From Asterochloris sp. CNOR1 (taxonomy: Eukaryota > Chlorophyta > Trebouxiophyceae > Trebouxiales > Trebouxiaceae), in the NCBI GenBank assembly GCA_963969365.1, contig OZ017756.1, positions 2,542,001 to 2,606,000 on the forward strand: a stretch of 64,000 nt of DNA. Direction: 5' to 3'. A program made the position numbers and the translations under genes. This document shows, in pieces, positions 13,001 to 25,100 of this stretch. Numbering within the stretch: the first letter of the stretch is position 1; every line of letters starts with the position of its first letter. The notes beneath the pieces were generated by a model. That model did no database searches. It was not told the origin of the DNA and saw only the letters and a list, made by a program, of their open reading frames with translations.

Positions 13001-14142
13001 ACTCCCACTTCTCCCGACCCATCGTCCTCCTGGAGTTCCGCGACATCTCCATGCGCTTCTGTCTGCGGGCCCAGGACGTCGACAGTGTGGCCACTGCCAC
13101 TGCTGAGGTATGCTGCTCCACCTCTTGTCACGCATGCGCACAAGAACATCTTTGCACTGCATCGACCGTTACATGTGGAACGAAGGAGGTGATTCTCAAT
13201 GTGAAGATTCCCAAAGCTGGCCGTGCCTCTTCTGGTCTCCTGACAGGCATGCCTTGTCTGCCAGGATGTAGTCCCGCTGGAGGCATGGACATGGGTGCTT
13301 GCCATGGCCTCCACCAGCACCATAGCCTGCCTGACATGTATGTGCGCCTGCAGATCGTGCAGCTGCTGGGATTCAAGGATGCCCACGTCGTCGGGCACAG
13401 CTTCGGTAGCTTTGTGGCTAGCATGCTCTGCCAAGTGTACCCTGAGATGGTGAAGAGTCTGGTGAGACGTGACCTTGGTCGCTGCACCTGAAATGAGACA
13501 GACTGCATGCGCTGTGCTGCCAGCAGACACTGCTTGGCACAGGCTGCTTGTCCCCTTGCCTCGCCCATTATGCTGTCTGTCTGCAGCTCCTCGTTGACCC
13601 AGCTTGCATGATGGTGTGCTGCCCCAATCTGCTGTACAACTTCATCTACCGGCTGCCAAACGTGGCAGAGGCGCTGACCCCGCTAGGTAAGACGCACCTT
13701 GATTGGTTGAAGCTCTGATTGACCAATAAGTCGTTCCTTCTGTCCTAGGATTCATGGACCTCATACGATACTTCTGTGCCCGGGACCTAATCATCTCGGA
13801 GGTGCGGCAGCTTTGTGCAATCCCTTCAAGCTCCAGCTGTGGTCAAAAGGGCCTTTACATGGTGACAGGGTGCTACTGTTGCAGGTGTTCTGCAGAAAAT
13901 TCTGCTGGCACCGCGTCATGCTCTGGCCTCAGGACCTGCCGGCAAACACCGCGGTGGTCATGTCCCAGCAAGACTTTTTACTTCCCAATGCCCTCATTCA
14001 TGCTCAGCTATCAGCCTCTGGACTGCAAATTCCTGTCAGGACTTACTCAGGCTCAGGACATGGTGGATTTCTGCTGGACTTCAGATACCAGTCTTATCTG
14101 ATAGAAATGATAGATGTGCTTGCTAGAAGGACAGTCAGTTGA
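10092..14142 (+). CDS. Alpha/beta-hydrolase with N-terminal membrane segments
   Basis: A serine hydrolase of unknown substrate. Exons: 10092-10240, 10401-10506, 10591-10707, 10849-10935, 11612-11743, 12081-12203, 12967-13107, 13354-13461, 13587-13686, 13749-13801 and 13885-14142, 457 aa with consistent phases. Residues 10-48 form two likely membrane helices. The core has the oxyanion-type FAHGVG near 230, nucleophile elbow GHSFGS (Ser301), an acid in MSQQD (Asp402) and His431 in GSGHGG. The middle part (FLSGWFLGAPF, RRGNVLAF, FMDLIRYFCARDL) resembles a family of uncharacterised membrane-anchored hydrolases in plants and fungi; that placement is from memory of the family, so the substrate is left open. 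The start could be either ATG at 10092 or 10095. Intron 9 is only 62 bases. Introns 4 and 5 hold exon echoes. Confidence 0.85.
11240..11606. repeat. Array of about five echoes of hydrolase exon 5
   Basis: The real exon 5 starts at 11612 with TTCATGGCACACCTGTGG. Upstream, decayed copies of the same core (GCACCTGTGGGAGCCCCTG) start near 11251, 11364, 11406, 11511 and 11564, each usually preceded by GCTGCCTG plus TAG, CAG or GCA. Two copies keep the GGTGGTG or CATTGTG continuation. The spacing is uneven (about 40-115 bases), which suggests repeated local duplication followed by loss. Confidence 0.85.
12000..12046. repeat. Echo of hydrolase exon 6 with its acceptor
   Basis: CTGCAG then AGCATCTCGTGTTG at 12004-12023 mirrors TTGCAG then GGCATCTCGTATTG at 12075-12094, the real acceptor and exon 6 start. 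The CCTCCCAGC/CCCCCCAGC-type tail also agrees. Spacing is 71 bases. Confidence 0.8.
12690..12966. repeat. Diverged repeats before hydrolase exon 7
   Basis: GCTGCCACGTG plus C/T plus (G/A)CAG occurs at about 12769 and 12951, the second being the real acceptor of exon 7. CACTGAGCTG and CCTGAGCTGA repeats lie between. This is an echo of the polypyrimidine tract and acceptor rather than of coding sequence. Confidence 0.5.
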
Positions 14143-14714
14143 AGTGAGTGCCTGTCCCTTTTGAGGCTGGCATCATTCGAACTTGTCAGAACTGCACTTG
14201 ACAGAACTGAGCCTGACTTGATTTGAGTTTTGCTGCACAAACTGACTCTTTATCAAAAGCAGTGTATCGCAATGATAGCCAAGCCCAGTTGGCATCATGC
14301 CTGAACTAGTGTAAGGGATGCATCATCATCCATAAGTAGTCAAGGAAGCAGCCTTCTTCGTACAAGTACACCTGCCAGCTGTGTGCGGTGTTGGCAATTT
14401 CCCTGGGAAGGCAAGCTGCTTGCCTAAGCGCATACTGGGCTGCTACATGGAGGAGGCACCTGAAGGCTGGGCGTGATTACCCTGCATCCAGTGCATGTCA
14501 GCCATGGCAGACCCTTGACGCTTGTCACAAGCTCAAACGTCAGAGATGCTGTTGGTGGCACAATTTGCAAAGGAGATCATGGACTTCGTGAAGTGCTTCC
14601 AGCTTGCCCACATAGGCTTTGCCTGCACCTGCTTTGGGTTAGGCCTCAGGCTGACTAGCTTGCGGTCCTCCTACTGCCGCATACACACAGAGTCGTACGA
14701 CCTTAGCAAGATGG
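14143..14714. other. Intergenic, hydrolase to ankyrin block
   Basis: Apart from the TGTAA motif I see no supported gene. Open frames around 14522-14749 lack domain signal. Confidence 0.4.
14310..14314 (+). terminator. TGTAA polyadenylation motif of the hydrolase gene
   Basis: TGTAA stands 168 bases after the hydrolase stop codon. This pentamer is the usual poly(A) signal of chlorophyte nuclear genes. Confidence 0.55.
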
Positions 14715-15023
14715 GTGGCTCCAGCAAGCATCTTGCCCAAAGTGACTAGCTTGAGCATTACTATCAAGCAGGCTTCTGCTCACACAGCCAGAGGATGCCA
14801 CCTGGAAATCCTGCAGTGGTCACGCCAGCAGGTTATTGCTCTAAGCCGCAAGATGTGCACAGAGGCGGCAGCAGGAGGCCACTTGGTTGTGCTCCAGTGG
14901 CTACGCGAGCAGGGCTGCTGGGATGAGGACACCTGTGCAGCTGCCGCACGCAATGGACAGTTGGCGGCACTGGATGGGCCTGGCACCAAGGCTGTGCATG
15001 GGACTCAGGCATGTGCGAGCTAA
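14715..15023 (+). pseudogene. Ankyrin-repeat fragment with frame break
   Basis: About three ankyrin units are readable: ARGCHLEILQWSRQQV, AAAGGHLVVLQWLREQGC and AAARNGQLAAL. After LAAL (near 14970) the frame shifts: the expected continuation (WAWHQGCAWDSGMC) is found in another frame and ends at a TAG near 15036. The block resembles the first repeats of the larger ankyrin block at 15847 and may be a decayed duplicate of its beginning or a lost 5' exon. Confidence 0.6.
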
Positions 15024-15034
15024 TGAGGACTGCA

Positions 15035-15190
15035 TAGCGTGCCAAGCAAAATGTGACCCCATGCTCCCAGCAAAAGGCAGACAACAGGCTTCAGGGTAGC
15101 TGTCAGAGCAGCTAATCAAGGGCTGCGCAGTAAGCTGTGCAAAGATGTGGCCCCACGCTCCCAGCAAAAGGCAGACAGCAGGCTCCTGGG
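15035..15190. repeat. Tandem repeat with about 90-base period
   Basis: GTGACCCCATGCTCCCAGC at 15053 and GTGGCCCCACGCTCCCAGC at 15144 each continue with AAAAGGCAGACA(A/G)CAGGCT. The two units lie between the ankyrin blocks. Confidence 0.75.
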
Positions 15191-15846
15191 CCCCACAATG
15201 TTGCATTTCAAAAGCGGGTGCAGTTCAGGGGGTGGCTGCCAACACTGCCCAGCCTGACGCTCGCACATGTGAGGCTCTCACTGCCAGATTGGCCAGGCAC
15301 ATATGCTGCACACGAACCCTCGCTTCGCACCTTCAGCTGTGCCTGTTTCACTGATGTGCCCCGGCCTGTCCTCAACAGCAATGGGCAGCTGAGCCCTGTT
15401 CTCCTACGGCTGCACTGATCCCCTTGGGCTTCCTTATCGTATTCTGAGGTGTATCAGGCAGTGCCTACGCTGCAATCAGACAGTCTGATTGACCAATCAG
15501 CAAGTAGTGAGCAGCGGCGGCAGACCAGAGCAAGGGGCACCCTGACTGATTCCCAATCAGAAGTTTGCTGTCTGATGACGCTTTTCCAGCGGTCCTTCAT
15601 TTACCTGTGGTGGGGAGCCCAGGGCTGCCATCCCCGCCTCACTCTTACTGCTGGACCAGCTATCTGACACCGTACCTTCGAGCCGAATGAAAGCTACTAG
15701 TTTCCCTGATCCCTGTTGCTGGTCCATGGAACAGTCATGTCATTGGACGAGTGAGTGCTGGTCAAAGCATTGCATGCATGTATGGCCTCGTCGATGGCTC
15801 AAAGATGGCACCACAGTCTCATATGCTTCATGAGTGCTCTTGCAGG
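15191..15846. other. Spacer or intron between ankyrin blocks
   Basis: No gene is supported. It contains two palindromic CTGATTG...CCAATCAG-type motifs (15487-15502 and 15541-15559). It could be an intron if the two ankyrin blocks are one gene. Confidence 0.4.
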
Positions 15847-17071
15847 TGTGTGAACGCCGCCAAAGCAGGGGCTCTGCAGTTCCTGTATTCTGCCCCCCTA
15901 ACAAATAGGTTTCTGCGTGAGGCATCCAGAAAAGCAGCAGCAGGAGGTTACCTGGCTGTCTTCCAGTGGCTGCTGGATCAGGGCCGCCACTTGCACTTTT
16001 TGAACGCCTGTGTAGCTGCCGCACGCAATGGACACTTGGCAGTGCTGCAGTATGCGCACCAGCAGGACCGGAGCCTTGCAGGTTATTGGGGCCTAAGCAT
16101 CTGCAATGCAGCTGCCCAAGAGGGCCACTTGGCAGTGCTCCAGTGGGCATGGGAGCAGGGCTGCCACTGGAATGAGGACACCTGTGCAGCTGCAGCATGC
16201 AATAGACACCTGGCGATGCTGAGATGGGCGCGGCACCAAGGCTGTGCCTGGGACTCAAGCACGTGCTCGGCTGCAGCCTGCGAAGGCCACCTGGCAGTGC
16301 TGCAGTTTGCTCACCAGAATGGTTGTGCCTGGAGCCCAAGGATGTGCTCGGCTGCAGCGAGCGGAGGCCACCTGGCAGTGCTGCAGTATGCCCACCAGAA
16401 CGGCTGTGCCTGGAGCTCAAGCACTTGTGAGGCTGCAGGCAGCAAAAGGCGGCCACCTGGAAGTGCTGCAGTATGCCCACCAGAACGGCTGTGCCTGGAG
16501 CTCATGCACATGCGAGGCTGCAGCCAGAGGAGGCCACCTAGCAGTGCTGCAATATGCCCGCCAGAACGGCTGTGCCTGGGACTCAAGCACGTGCGTGGCT
16601 GCAGCGAGTGGAGGCCACCTGGCAGTGCTGCAGTATGCCCGCCAGAACGGGTGTGCCTGGGGTCCAGAGGTCTGCAGTGGAGCCGCTCTATTTGGCCATC
16701 TCAGCATTCTGAAGTGGCTGCGCCAAAGTGGCTGCCAGTGGGATTGCTGCACAAGTACCAAGGCGGCATTCAACAACCACTTTGACGTTTTCGCATGGGC
16801 ACGTCAACAGCGGCCTCCCTGCCCTTTGTGGGATTGGACATTGCAATACTTCCGTCATTCCTTCTGCCGAATCAACCCCTGTATGCTTGTGTACCTTGCA
16901 CAGCAGCAATTGCCCTTGCATGTCAGTCACCTTGCTCGGGCTCGTGTCTCTGCAACAGAGATGACATGGGCATTTCTTTCACTTAAAGCAGCTTTGCCTG
17001 ACAGGACTCCCCATAAGGTTGGGCTTAGTGTTGTGAGCTTAGCGTCTTCAGGGTGTGGGATTTTGGCCTGA
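15847..17071 (+). pseudogene. Ankyrin-repeat protein with a 4-base insertion (frameshifted or polymorphic)
   Basis: About twelve 27-residue ankyrin units of the protist/algal type (pattern xTCxAAAxGGHLAVLQxAxxxGCxW) follow an acceptor TTGCAG at 15841-15846. Units 1-7 read in one frame to about 16440. Units 8-12 and the unrelated tail read in a second frame to the TGA at 17069-17071. The GGCCAC core of successive units stands at 16285, 16366, 16451, 16532 and 16613: spacings 81, 85, 81 and 81. The extra four bases lie in GCTGCAGGCAGCAAAAGG, where one GGCA looks duplicated. The downstream frame is still open for about 210 codons, so the break is young, polymorphic or an assembly error. Such proteins mediate protein-protein contacts; no partner can be inferred. 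The first exon is not identified. Confidence 0.75.
16204..16693. repeat. 81-base ankyrin-coding minisatellite
   Basis: Five to six near-identical 81-base units encode repeats 6-10. Neighbouring units differ at only a few positions, much less than the outer repeats, which indicates recent expansion by unequal exchange or slippage. Confidence 0.9.
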
Positions 17072-19102
17072 CATTGCATGCTTGAGCAACCTTGCACAGA
17101 TCTAGCCAATCTTGTGCTGTATCAGCAGAGCTCAGGAACTGTTTGAAGTCATATGAATGGCCATATGACCTCTATGAGCTCATTTGAGCAATGTAGGAGT
17201 CCAGGGACCTAAGCAGCAAAGTGAGGCGTATGGTGCTACACTGACAGGTTTGGCAACTTGTACAGCAAGTGGGGCAGTGACCATGAAGTCTACCGCTATG
17301 GCTGAACTGGGTTGATGGTTTTAGTATTTGTCTGTCATGCTCTGAAAGAGTTGTGGCCTCAGTTGCTGCATTGAAGGCAGGCTGCAAGACAGACAAGGAT
17401 GCGCCGAAGGCTGCCAGTTGTTTGCGTGTCATGACTTTGAGGGTGCAGCTGGTGCACGGCTGCTGCCACGGCATCACCCTAACATGCAGACTCTGCCGGC
17501 GAGGACCTGCCCATTGTTTGCTCAACTGTTGAGGTCACGCAAAGCATATGTTTTGGCACACCTTACCAAGCAGAGCTCCCCAGCACTGTGTCCATCTCCC
17601 CAATCATGATCCACTGATGCGCATGTGATTTTAAACACCATGCCCTCCGTGATGTGCCCAGGGCCGTTATTGGATTTTTGTCAGTGTCCATGGCAAAGGT
17701 ATAACGGCTCAAACAAGCAGGCAAAGTATCGTCACGTATGATGAGACATGCCAATCAGCAGAGCTGACCGAGGAGGCTGCACACTCCTGCACAGCAGCTG
17801 CTGTCAGCACTGCCTGAAAGCAAGCACCACCGATAGCTGCGCCAAGCCTCAAGGTGGCAACCCATGATGTCTTGCATGTACTTGCCTCAGAGAATGTGCC
17901 GCAGCCCTACTCTGATTCGAGACAAGCAAGACGTGCCCCCCCAATAGCTCAGGGGACATAAAAAGCTGGTACACATGACCCGTGTCGCCATGCTGATGGC
18001 AAGCTTGCTCCACTGCAGCCATCTTCGATCCTCCATAGTCGCAGAGAGGTACCGCTGCTTGGTCCCGCTCACAGCCAATACAAGAAGTTGTGCTGAGACC
18101 CTGCCCGACCCCACCGGGATGCAAAGGCAGCACTGCCCCAGCATGCCGATGTGCTGCCAACCCAAGAGCAAGGTTCTGATGTGCATGATAATTAATACCA
18201 GAGTTGCCTGTACTAGTATCTGCATGTTAGTATGCATGTCTGCCGTTCATGAGCTACAGACCGCACATTCGAATCTATGATTCAAGCAATCCGGATCTAG
18301 GCCACAAGTCGCATATTTTGTTGGCGTGCCAAGCTGCTTGCCAACCTCGTTGCCCGGAGCATTTGACAAGAAGAAGGAGGCTACTAGGCCTGAACATCAC
18401 CATGTCCTCCCTATGGGGAGGCCTCCAGCGGAAAGCAGCTTGGTTGGGAAGCATAGTTGCCAGGGGGGACCAGGTACAGCGGCAATCTGGATTGCTGGCC
18501 ATGCAAAAGGAGCCTTTGTCCTTGAATGACAGCTTCGTTCAAGCAGCTTGGACAGCAGCATGAGCCCCAAGCTTGCCGCTGCCACAGTTTGCTGAGTCAA
18601 CATTCCGGGTGCTATCACAGGCGCATGCCGGCACCAGTGAGGACAGGGGGTTGGATGTCAGGTATGCTTTTTGACTCCTTGTTACCCCTGCCAGCCATAC
18701 CCAGCCATTGCACCACCTGCGGAAACCACATTGCGCCCTTTCCAGAAGAGTTAGTGCACGCCATCCAGAAGCAACCACAGCAGTTTTAGCCATGCTGCCA
18801 CGCAGCCATGGCAATCTTCAGCACTTGTCGCTGCCTCCATGTGGGCAACTCTGTAACAGCAGTAACAGCCTGTCCCCTGGCAGCATCGATGTGCCTGCCG
18901 CACGTGCCAGTCGCTGTTGCAGCTGCAGTCAGCTCCATGTTGCTGTGCTGCCGATGTGCCGGCCATCACAGAGCTGCGCACATCAAAACATGCTTCTGAG
19001 TTGCCACATCATGGATGCCTGTGTGCTTGTCCACTCTGTTGCTCCAACGGCCAAGTGCTCCCTTCCTGCAGCGGCTTTGCAGCAGCTGCAGACTTTGGCG
19101 GC
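17072..19102. other. Gene-poor 2-kb stretch
   Basis: I see no exon with domain signal or consistent splice phase. Open frames here (for example on the minus strand at 17887-18237) have biased composition and no recognisable motif. It should contain the promoter and possibly an upstream exon of the coiled-coil kinase gene. Confidence 0.45.
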
Positions 19103-22100
19103 ATGTTCCTGCCCGGCCCCATCGTGCTCTACCTGGCCCCCAGCAAGGCACCGGCTGTGCGTGCCCCTGCCCCCAGCAAGGCACTGAGTGTGCATGCCCC
19201 TGCCCCCAGCAAGGCACCAGCTGCTGTGCCCGCTCCTGGCTCCAGCAAGGCGCCAGCAGTGGGACCCAAGCCTGCTCCCAGCAAGGCCCCAGCAGCGCCT
19301 GAGCTTGTACCCCGGCCTGCCCCTAGCGAGACGGCCAGCCCAGTGGTCGGCAGCACAGCGCCTGTCACGACGGTGCAGGCAGCCCAGGAGGAGACACGGT
19401 GAGCATGAATCCTGAATGACCCTGGTCTTCTTTTGGTCAAAGGCATACATGTCTGCCAGCACTCTGCAGGTGGATATCTCCCATGCTGTCAAGTACAACT
19501 GCATTGCCCTGCAACTGGTCACTGCAGCTGCTGCAGCACGCGTCCACTGCTCATCATAACCCTTACTTGCTGCAATTTTTGACTGCACACATCTTAGCAG
19601 CACCCTCTGCAAACTGGTCAGAGATGCTAGGCAGATCGCTCAATGCCACATCCTGTGCCATGCAGGGCTGTGACGGACCCTAGGAAGGGGCTGCTCGAGA
19701 ACATCAAAGCCAACCTGGCACTCATTGCAGCCCAGCGAGAGCAGGCTAGCGGACAGCCACTGGCACAGAACCTCATTGATGTGTAGGTCCTCACTTGTTT
19801 TGATGTGATGTTCAAACGTCTTGTGGGGGGTGCACATGCATGCCCATCCATCTGGCAACTTGCCCGCCATGCTGTGGGTTGACACTCTGCATGAGCTCAA
19901 TGCAAACCTGGCCAATGTTCAAGCCACCGGTCCAACATGCCACCAACAAGCGTGGGTCTGCCCGAGGAATGCCGTACAGTGCCACCAACGCATGCGGAGG
20001 ACGCCGTCCTCCACTCAACTGGCAGTGCAGCATTCCACAAGACGCGCCAAGTGCCAGGGGGGACCTTGCTGAGCCCACTTCTGGATGCTGCAGGATGCTG
20101 GAGGTGGCAGAGGCCAAGACGGCTCTCCAACATCTGAAGCGCGTGGCAAAGCACCGCCGAGCCCAAGTTGAGAAGCAGGCTGCACACATCGACGAAGTCA
20201 AGCGGGACCTGCAAGCGTCCAGGTGGGCTCCTTTTTATTTTGCATGGCTGTGCATTGACACATGAGGGGGCTGCTTGTGCACAGACAGCAGGGGGAGTGG
20301 ACTTCTCACATATCAGAGGCTGGCGCAGAACCTGCAAACAAGCGGGCGGGTATGCATGGCTGCGCTTGTGCACATACGGGGGCTGACTGCGCATGCACAG
20401 AAACAGTGGTGTCACTCTGCATCATACTAAGGCAGGAGCAAGACCTGCACAATCAGGTAGGCAATTGCAGGTAGACATGCCTGGCTGTGCTTATGCATGA
20501 CAGGGGGTTGTTTTATGTCTGTGTCTATGTCTATGCTGGCCTCACAGACACAAGGGCAGTGAAATGGGGCATGATGCTGAGGGCAGAGCAGGACCTGCTG
20601 ACAGCCAGGCCAGCATGCACGGCTGCCTGTGCTGCGCACACGGGCAAATGGCTGTCTGCATGGTGCCCCAGCATTCGAGGCAACAGAGCATTGCGGCTCA
20701 TGTGGCTGCATGTGCTGGAGACAACAGGTGGCTGCCCGCAGGCTGCACAGAGTGGGGCCAGGGCATACCCTGCGCAAAGTGCTGGGGGACATTGGTACTG
20801 TCTCAGCTGTGGAACCGAGTCAGAACGCACTGCAGCTGTGACAGCGTCATCTTCCTAACATGGACGATATGCCCTGCGTGATCGCCGGGTGCTGACACAC
20901 CATGTTGCTGCCATACCAGGCACCAGCTCCAGGCATGCTGTGCATCAGGATAAGTTGAACTTTGATGTGGTTCCGTGCCTGACTGTGTCCAAATTTGTTG
21001 CCTGTGGGGATAACAGACGGATGCCTGTGACCATTTTGCTGCAGGGCTGAGGCCAAGCGTCTGCAGAAGGTCAACTCAGCTCTGCAGGCCACCCTGGCTG
21101 ACGTGACCGCCCTGCGGGAGCTGGAGGAGCTGCCCTCGAGGTGAGAGGCAAGGCACGCATCATGCCCTGCACCATGTGTGTGCCCGGTGCTCATTGACAC
21201 TCGCCAACGCTGCAGCATCCCTGCTCCCGCTGGTCGCCTCCCTGCTCACCACAAGCTGCACGCCTTGAAGCCATGTGACTTGTGTTTGGTTGGAGATCGC
21301 CTATCAACCAGCGGGGTTCTGCCACTCTTATTATGTGCACTACCCATGGACCAGGCGGGTACACGTCCTGACGCTTCAAGTTCCTGCACCTGCAGCGTGC
21401 TGGGAGAGGCAGCCGCCTTCAGTGGAGTGTTCATGATGCCCTCCATCGATGCTGTAAGGGCCGAGCGGGAGCGTGAGGCTGCCAGGTGGGCCTGTTGGCA
21501 TGACACTGGCGTGTCATGGCGGCCTGTGGTGCCACCATCTTTGTGCTTCAGTTGAGATGCTGGTCTGCAGAACCCTGACGCCACAGGCTGATCCTTGCAC
21601 TGCAGCCCCTCATGTAAAAGCATGCTCTGGGTGGATTTCCAGAGGTGCAAAGCCCTGACTCCAGAGGCCTCTTACAGGCACTGCAGACTGGCACAACCGA
21701 GAGGAAGCATGCTGTGGCCTCATGCAGGGCCCAGAGGGTGCGAGGTGCTGCTGCAGCCAAGGACGGGGACCAGCACCAGCTGAAGGGCCGCCAGAGAGCC
21801 ATCTCCATTCAGGTTGTGGCTTCAGGCAGCGTTCCAGCAGACGGGTGAGACTGCCAGTACCAGACTGTGTAGACACCATGGTCCATCATGGGTCTGAGGT
21901 GGGTGGATGTTGAATGTGGCCTTTGTGGCTGCATGGCCGTGGCACAAAGTTGGGTAACCTGTCTTGACTTGTGGAACACAGCCAATGGGTGCAGGGCAGG
22001 CAAGTTGTTGCCGACATTGATGATGACCAGCTGCAGCTGTGAGCTGCTTGCAGCAAACTCAACCGTTATTGTTGACTGCTCGGCAGGTCGCAGGTGCTAC

Positions 22101-25100
22101 TAGCAGCATCATGTATTGAGCTGGGATGAATTCAATGTCTGCATTGCTGGGCCCCTTGCAAAGTGGGACTCTGCTGCACAGATAGGCCCAGGGCGTTGTC
22201 AAATGCAGCTGTCAAGGTTTGCCAGCAATGCAGATCACTCCTCTCAGCTGGGGTGTTGGGCCTTTGTAGGGCCGATGCACTGGAGGTGGAGCATCTGAAG
22301 GAACGGCTGGACAGGCTGTCAGGCCTGGTGTGGTCAGTGGCAACTGTTGCTGGTCGTGCCGAGACAGTCGAGAAGGAGGAGGTTAATGAAAAGTGAGTCA
22401 CTGTGATCCCTTTGCTGCAGTCTTGCTCAGACACCTGAGGGCTGCGTGACTGATCAAGTTGCTGTGATGGCGCCTTGCAGGGCTGCACTGGGTGGGAATC
22501 TCTCCCTTGTGTCTCTGCTGCTGCACAAAACCCCTACAGGATATGCTGCTGCATGAAGACCTTATACAGCTATTCCCTGCTGCGCTGCGCCATTGGTGCT
22601 ACCTCCAATCAAAGGGCTAGCTGTGCTTTGAGCTTCAACCCCGGGAATAGTATAAGCATCCGTGACTACTGTGTGCTGGGGCAACAGAGCTGCAGCACAG
22701 GGACACGTGCTGCACATCAGCCAAAATTGGTGTTGAGAGGCATCCTCATCAATGCAGGGTAGCAGGGAGAGGTGGCAAGGGCCAGGTCCAATGCACCACT
22801 GCTGTTGAGCCTGATGTGTTTTGACTGCAGACACTTGACCTTTGGGCTAAAGCCCATCAAGGGTCTGCAGTGCTGCTTACATCACTTGCCTGATCTCTGC
22901 TTCGTAGCCTGTTTCTGCAACAGAACAACCCCTGCCAGGCTCCGCAGATCCCGTAGCTGAATGAGCCCCTGAAGAGCTGCAGGGCAGTGCTGCCAGCCTC
23001 GTACCAACCTGCAGACCTTCATGGCATTGAATCACTTACTGCAGGGTGGAGGAGCTTTCAGTGTGGCACGCCGAGCACAAGAAGGTTGTGGACTGTGTCC
23101 AAGAGCAGGGCTGGGATTCGACACTGCAGCAGCAGGCGGTGGAGAGCTTTGAGCTGCGTCGCGACCTGGAGGCGGCCAGGTGGGGCCCTGTGCCTTCTCT
23201 CTCGCAGGCTTGAACGCTGCAGCTACATGGCCAGGGCCTCCAGCAACTGATGTGCTCTCTTTTCAGGCTTCCCATATGCGCTTTGAGCAGGACCCTGTCA
23301 GGCACCAGCCTTAAGAATGGGGATGCTTGCAGAGCCCCTCCTTTGCAAGCGACCACATTCCGTTAGCATCAGCATGGCACCCGATAGTGGCTGCTTCTGG
23401 CACCAGCATGCCAACTCTTGACGCTGCGACGCTGACGTGAAAGGTCTATGTGTGCCTCTGACTCTGAGCTGCGCTGCAGAGACATGCCTGTGTGGAGGTG
23501 CTTTGGCTTGGCTGCCTCTTGGCTGCTGGCAACTCTATGTGTACAGTGGTGAGGGTGCACCAGCGCTGTGGAGCACCAGCTGCCCTGAATGTCTGCAAGC
23601 TGACTGCTTGTGGCTGCACCACCTGCCCCTTTTAGCAAGGCGGGGCAACGTTCGCCATCCACCTCGCTGCAGGGCTGCTGTGACAAGGCTGCGGCACCCA
23701 TCTCTTCTGACAGGCTGACAACGTCTGCCATGCATCTGGCTGCAGGACTGCTGTGGTCGTGGCGGCAGCACCTCTCTTTCTTTGCAGGCGGGGCCATGTC
23801 TGCTTTTCACCTGGCTGCAGGACTGCTGTGACGATGCTGCGGTGGGAACATGCCCAGCTGCGAGCAGCCCTGGGCAAGCAGGGGTTCTGGGGTGCTGTGG
23901 CAGAGCTGGACGCACCAGCAGAGGGGGACGACGCTGGCAGGCAGTCGGTATCGGCGGCAACGTCACAGGAGGAACTGATTGGCTCAGAAGGCATTGCCAA
24001 GCAGACCAATCAGAGCGCGCTGTCCTCCAGGTGCATTGCATGTATGTGGCTGCCTGAGCAGACTGCGGCAACACAGTGTTGTCACATCTCTCCGTCAGAT
24101 AGGCGGTCAGCTCGTACTGGGACCGCCTTTCCCTCCCATGTGCTGCCTCTTTGGGAACCCTAGAGCAAGCAGTAATGTGTGAGTGTCCTTCTGACTGCAA
24201 TGAGATAATGTTGGGGCCGCCTACCATCTGCAACCGTGGCCTGTTGGGGACGTCCTTGAGCATGCAGACAGCCTGTGACTGGCAAGCTTGCTGGCCGTGC
24301 TCGTGCCAGTCCAGCAGTGTGCTGTGGGCTTCCTTGCCCATTGCACAGCAGCACGTCGACGGTCACCCGCACCTCTCAGCCCAGGCCAGTCTGATGTTTG
24401 CCCAGCTACAGTGCTTGCTGGGGTAGGACTCCTGCAAGGCGCTGCACCCCTGCACATTCATCGATGAATTCATCCTTGGGTGGATGATACCCATCAGTCC
24501 ATCAGCAGCGCCAGGCACAACTGTCTTGCGAGATCACCGCTGCCCGAGTCGCTGGGGCTGTTCTGCCGTGCAGGGGTCCCACTGTTCAGCCCGGCTGGGC
24601 AGAGCGCATCTCGCGGTTGCTGGAGAGCATCGTGGGGTGGCCGGGCCCCGTGCACCTGAATCTTGGGGATGAGCTGCTGCCTGGGGGGCTGGCACGCGCT
24701 GCTGGCGATGTGGGGGTACAGGTGGGTAGAGCAGAGGGCACAGCTTTGCAGGACAGAGTCTGGGTGTGGTGACTGGGCCTGTCCCACCTGCTCAGTGCAG
24801 GCAGCAGGATATGTCACTGCAGGACAGCTGTATCTTTAGACTCCCACACCAAAAAATGGGGTGCTGTGGGCATAGTGGGCTCAGCAGGAGTTGCCACAGC
24901 TAGATCAAGCAGCCTCCTCTGCTTTCACTGCTTTCACTGCAAACACATCATCCTCCCCCACAATATAAGGACTCTGTGCAGCGCCACATGTGTAATGTTG
25001 GCAGCGGCACGCAGCGCCTCCAAGGCGTCCCGGACCTGGCTCAGCCCTGCTTGAAGAGAAGATGCCAGCCCTGTGCTGCTGCCTCAGCAAGCATTCTACT

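Noticed and set aside
15847-17071. Ankyrin array as a giant-virus insertion
   Set aside because: Such ankyrin proteins are also common in algal and protist genomes; base use is like the neighbours and no other viral gene is present.
23535-24341. 268-codon minus-strand open frame
   Set aside because: Antisense shadow of the exon 9 region and its tandem copies; no protein motif.
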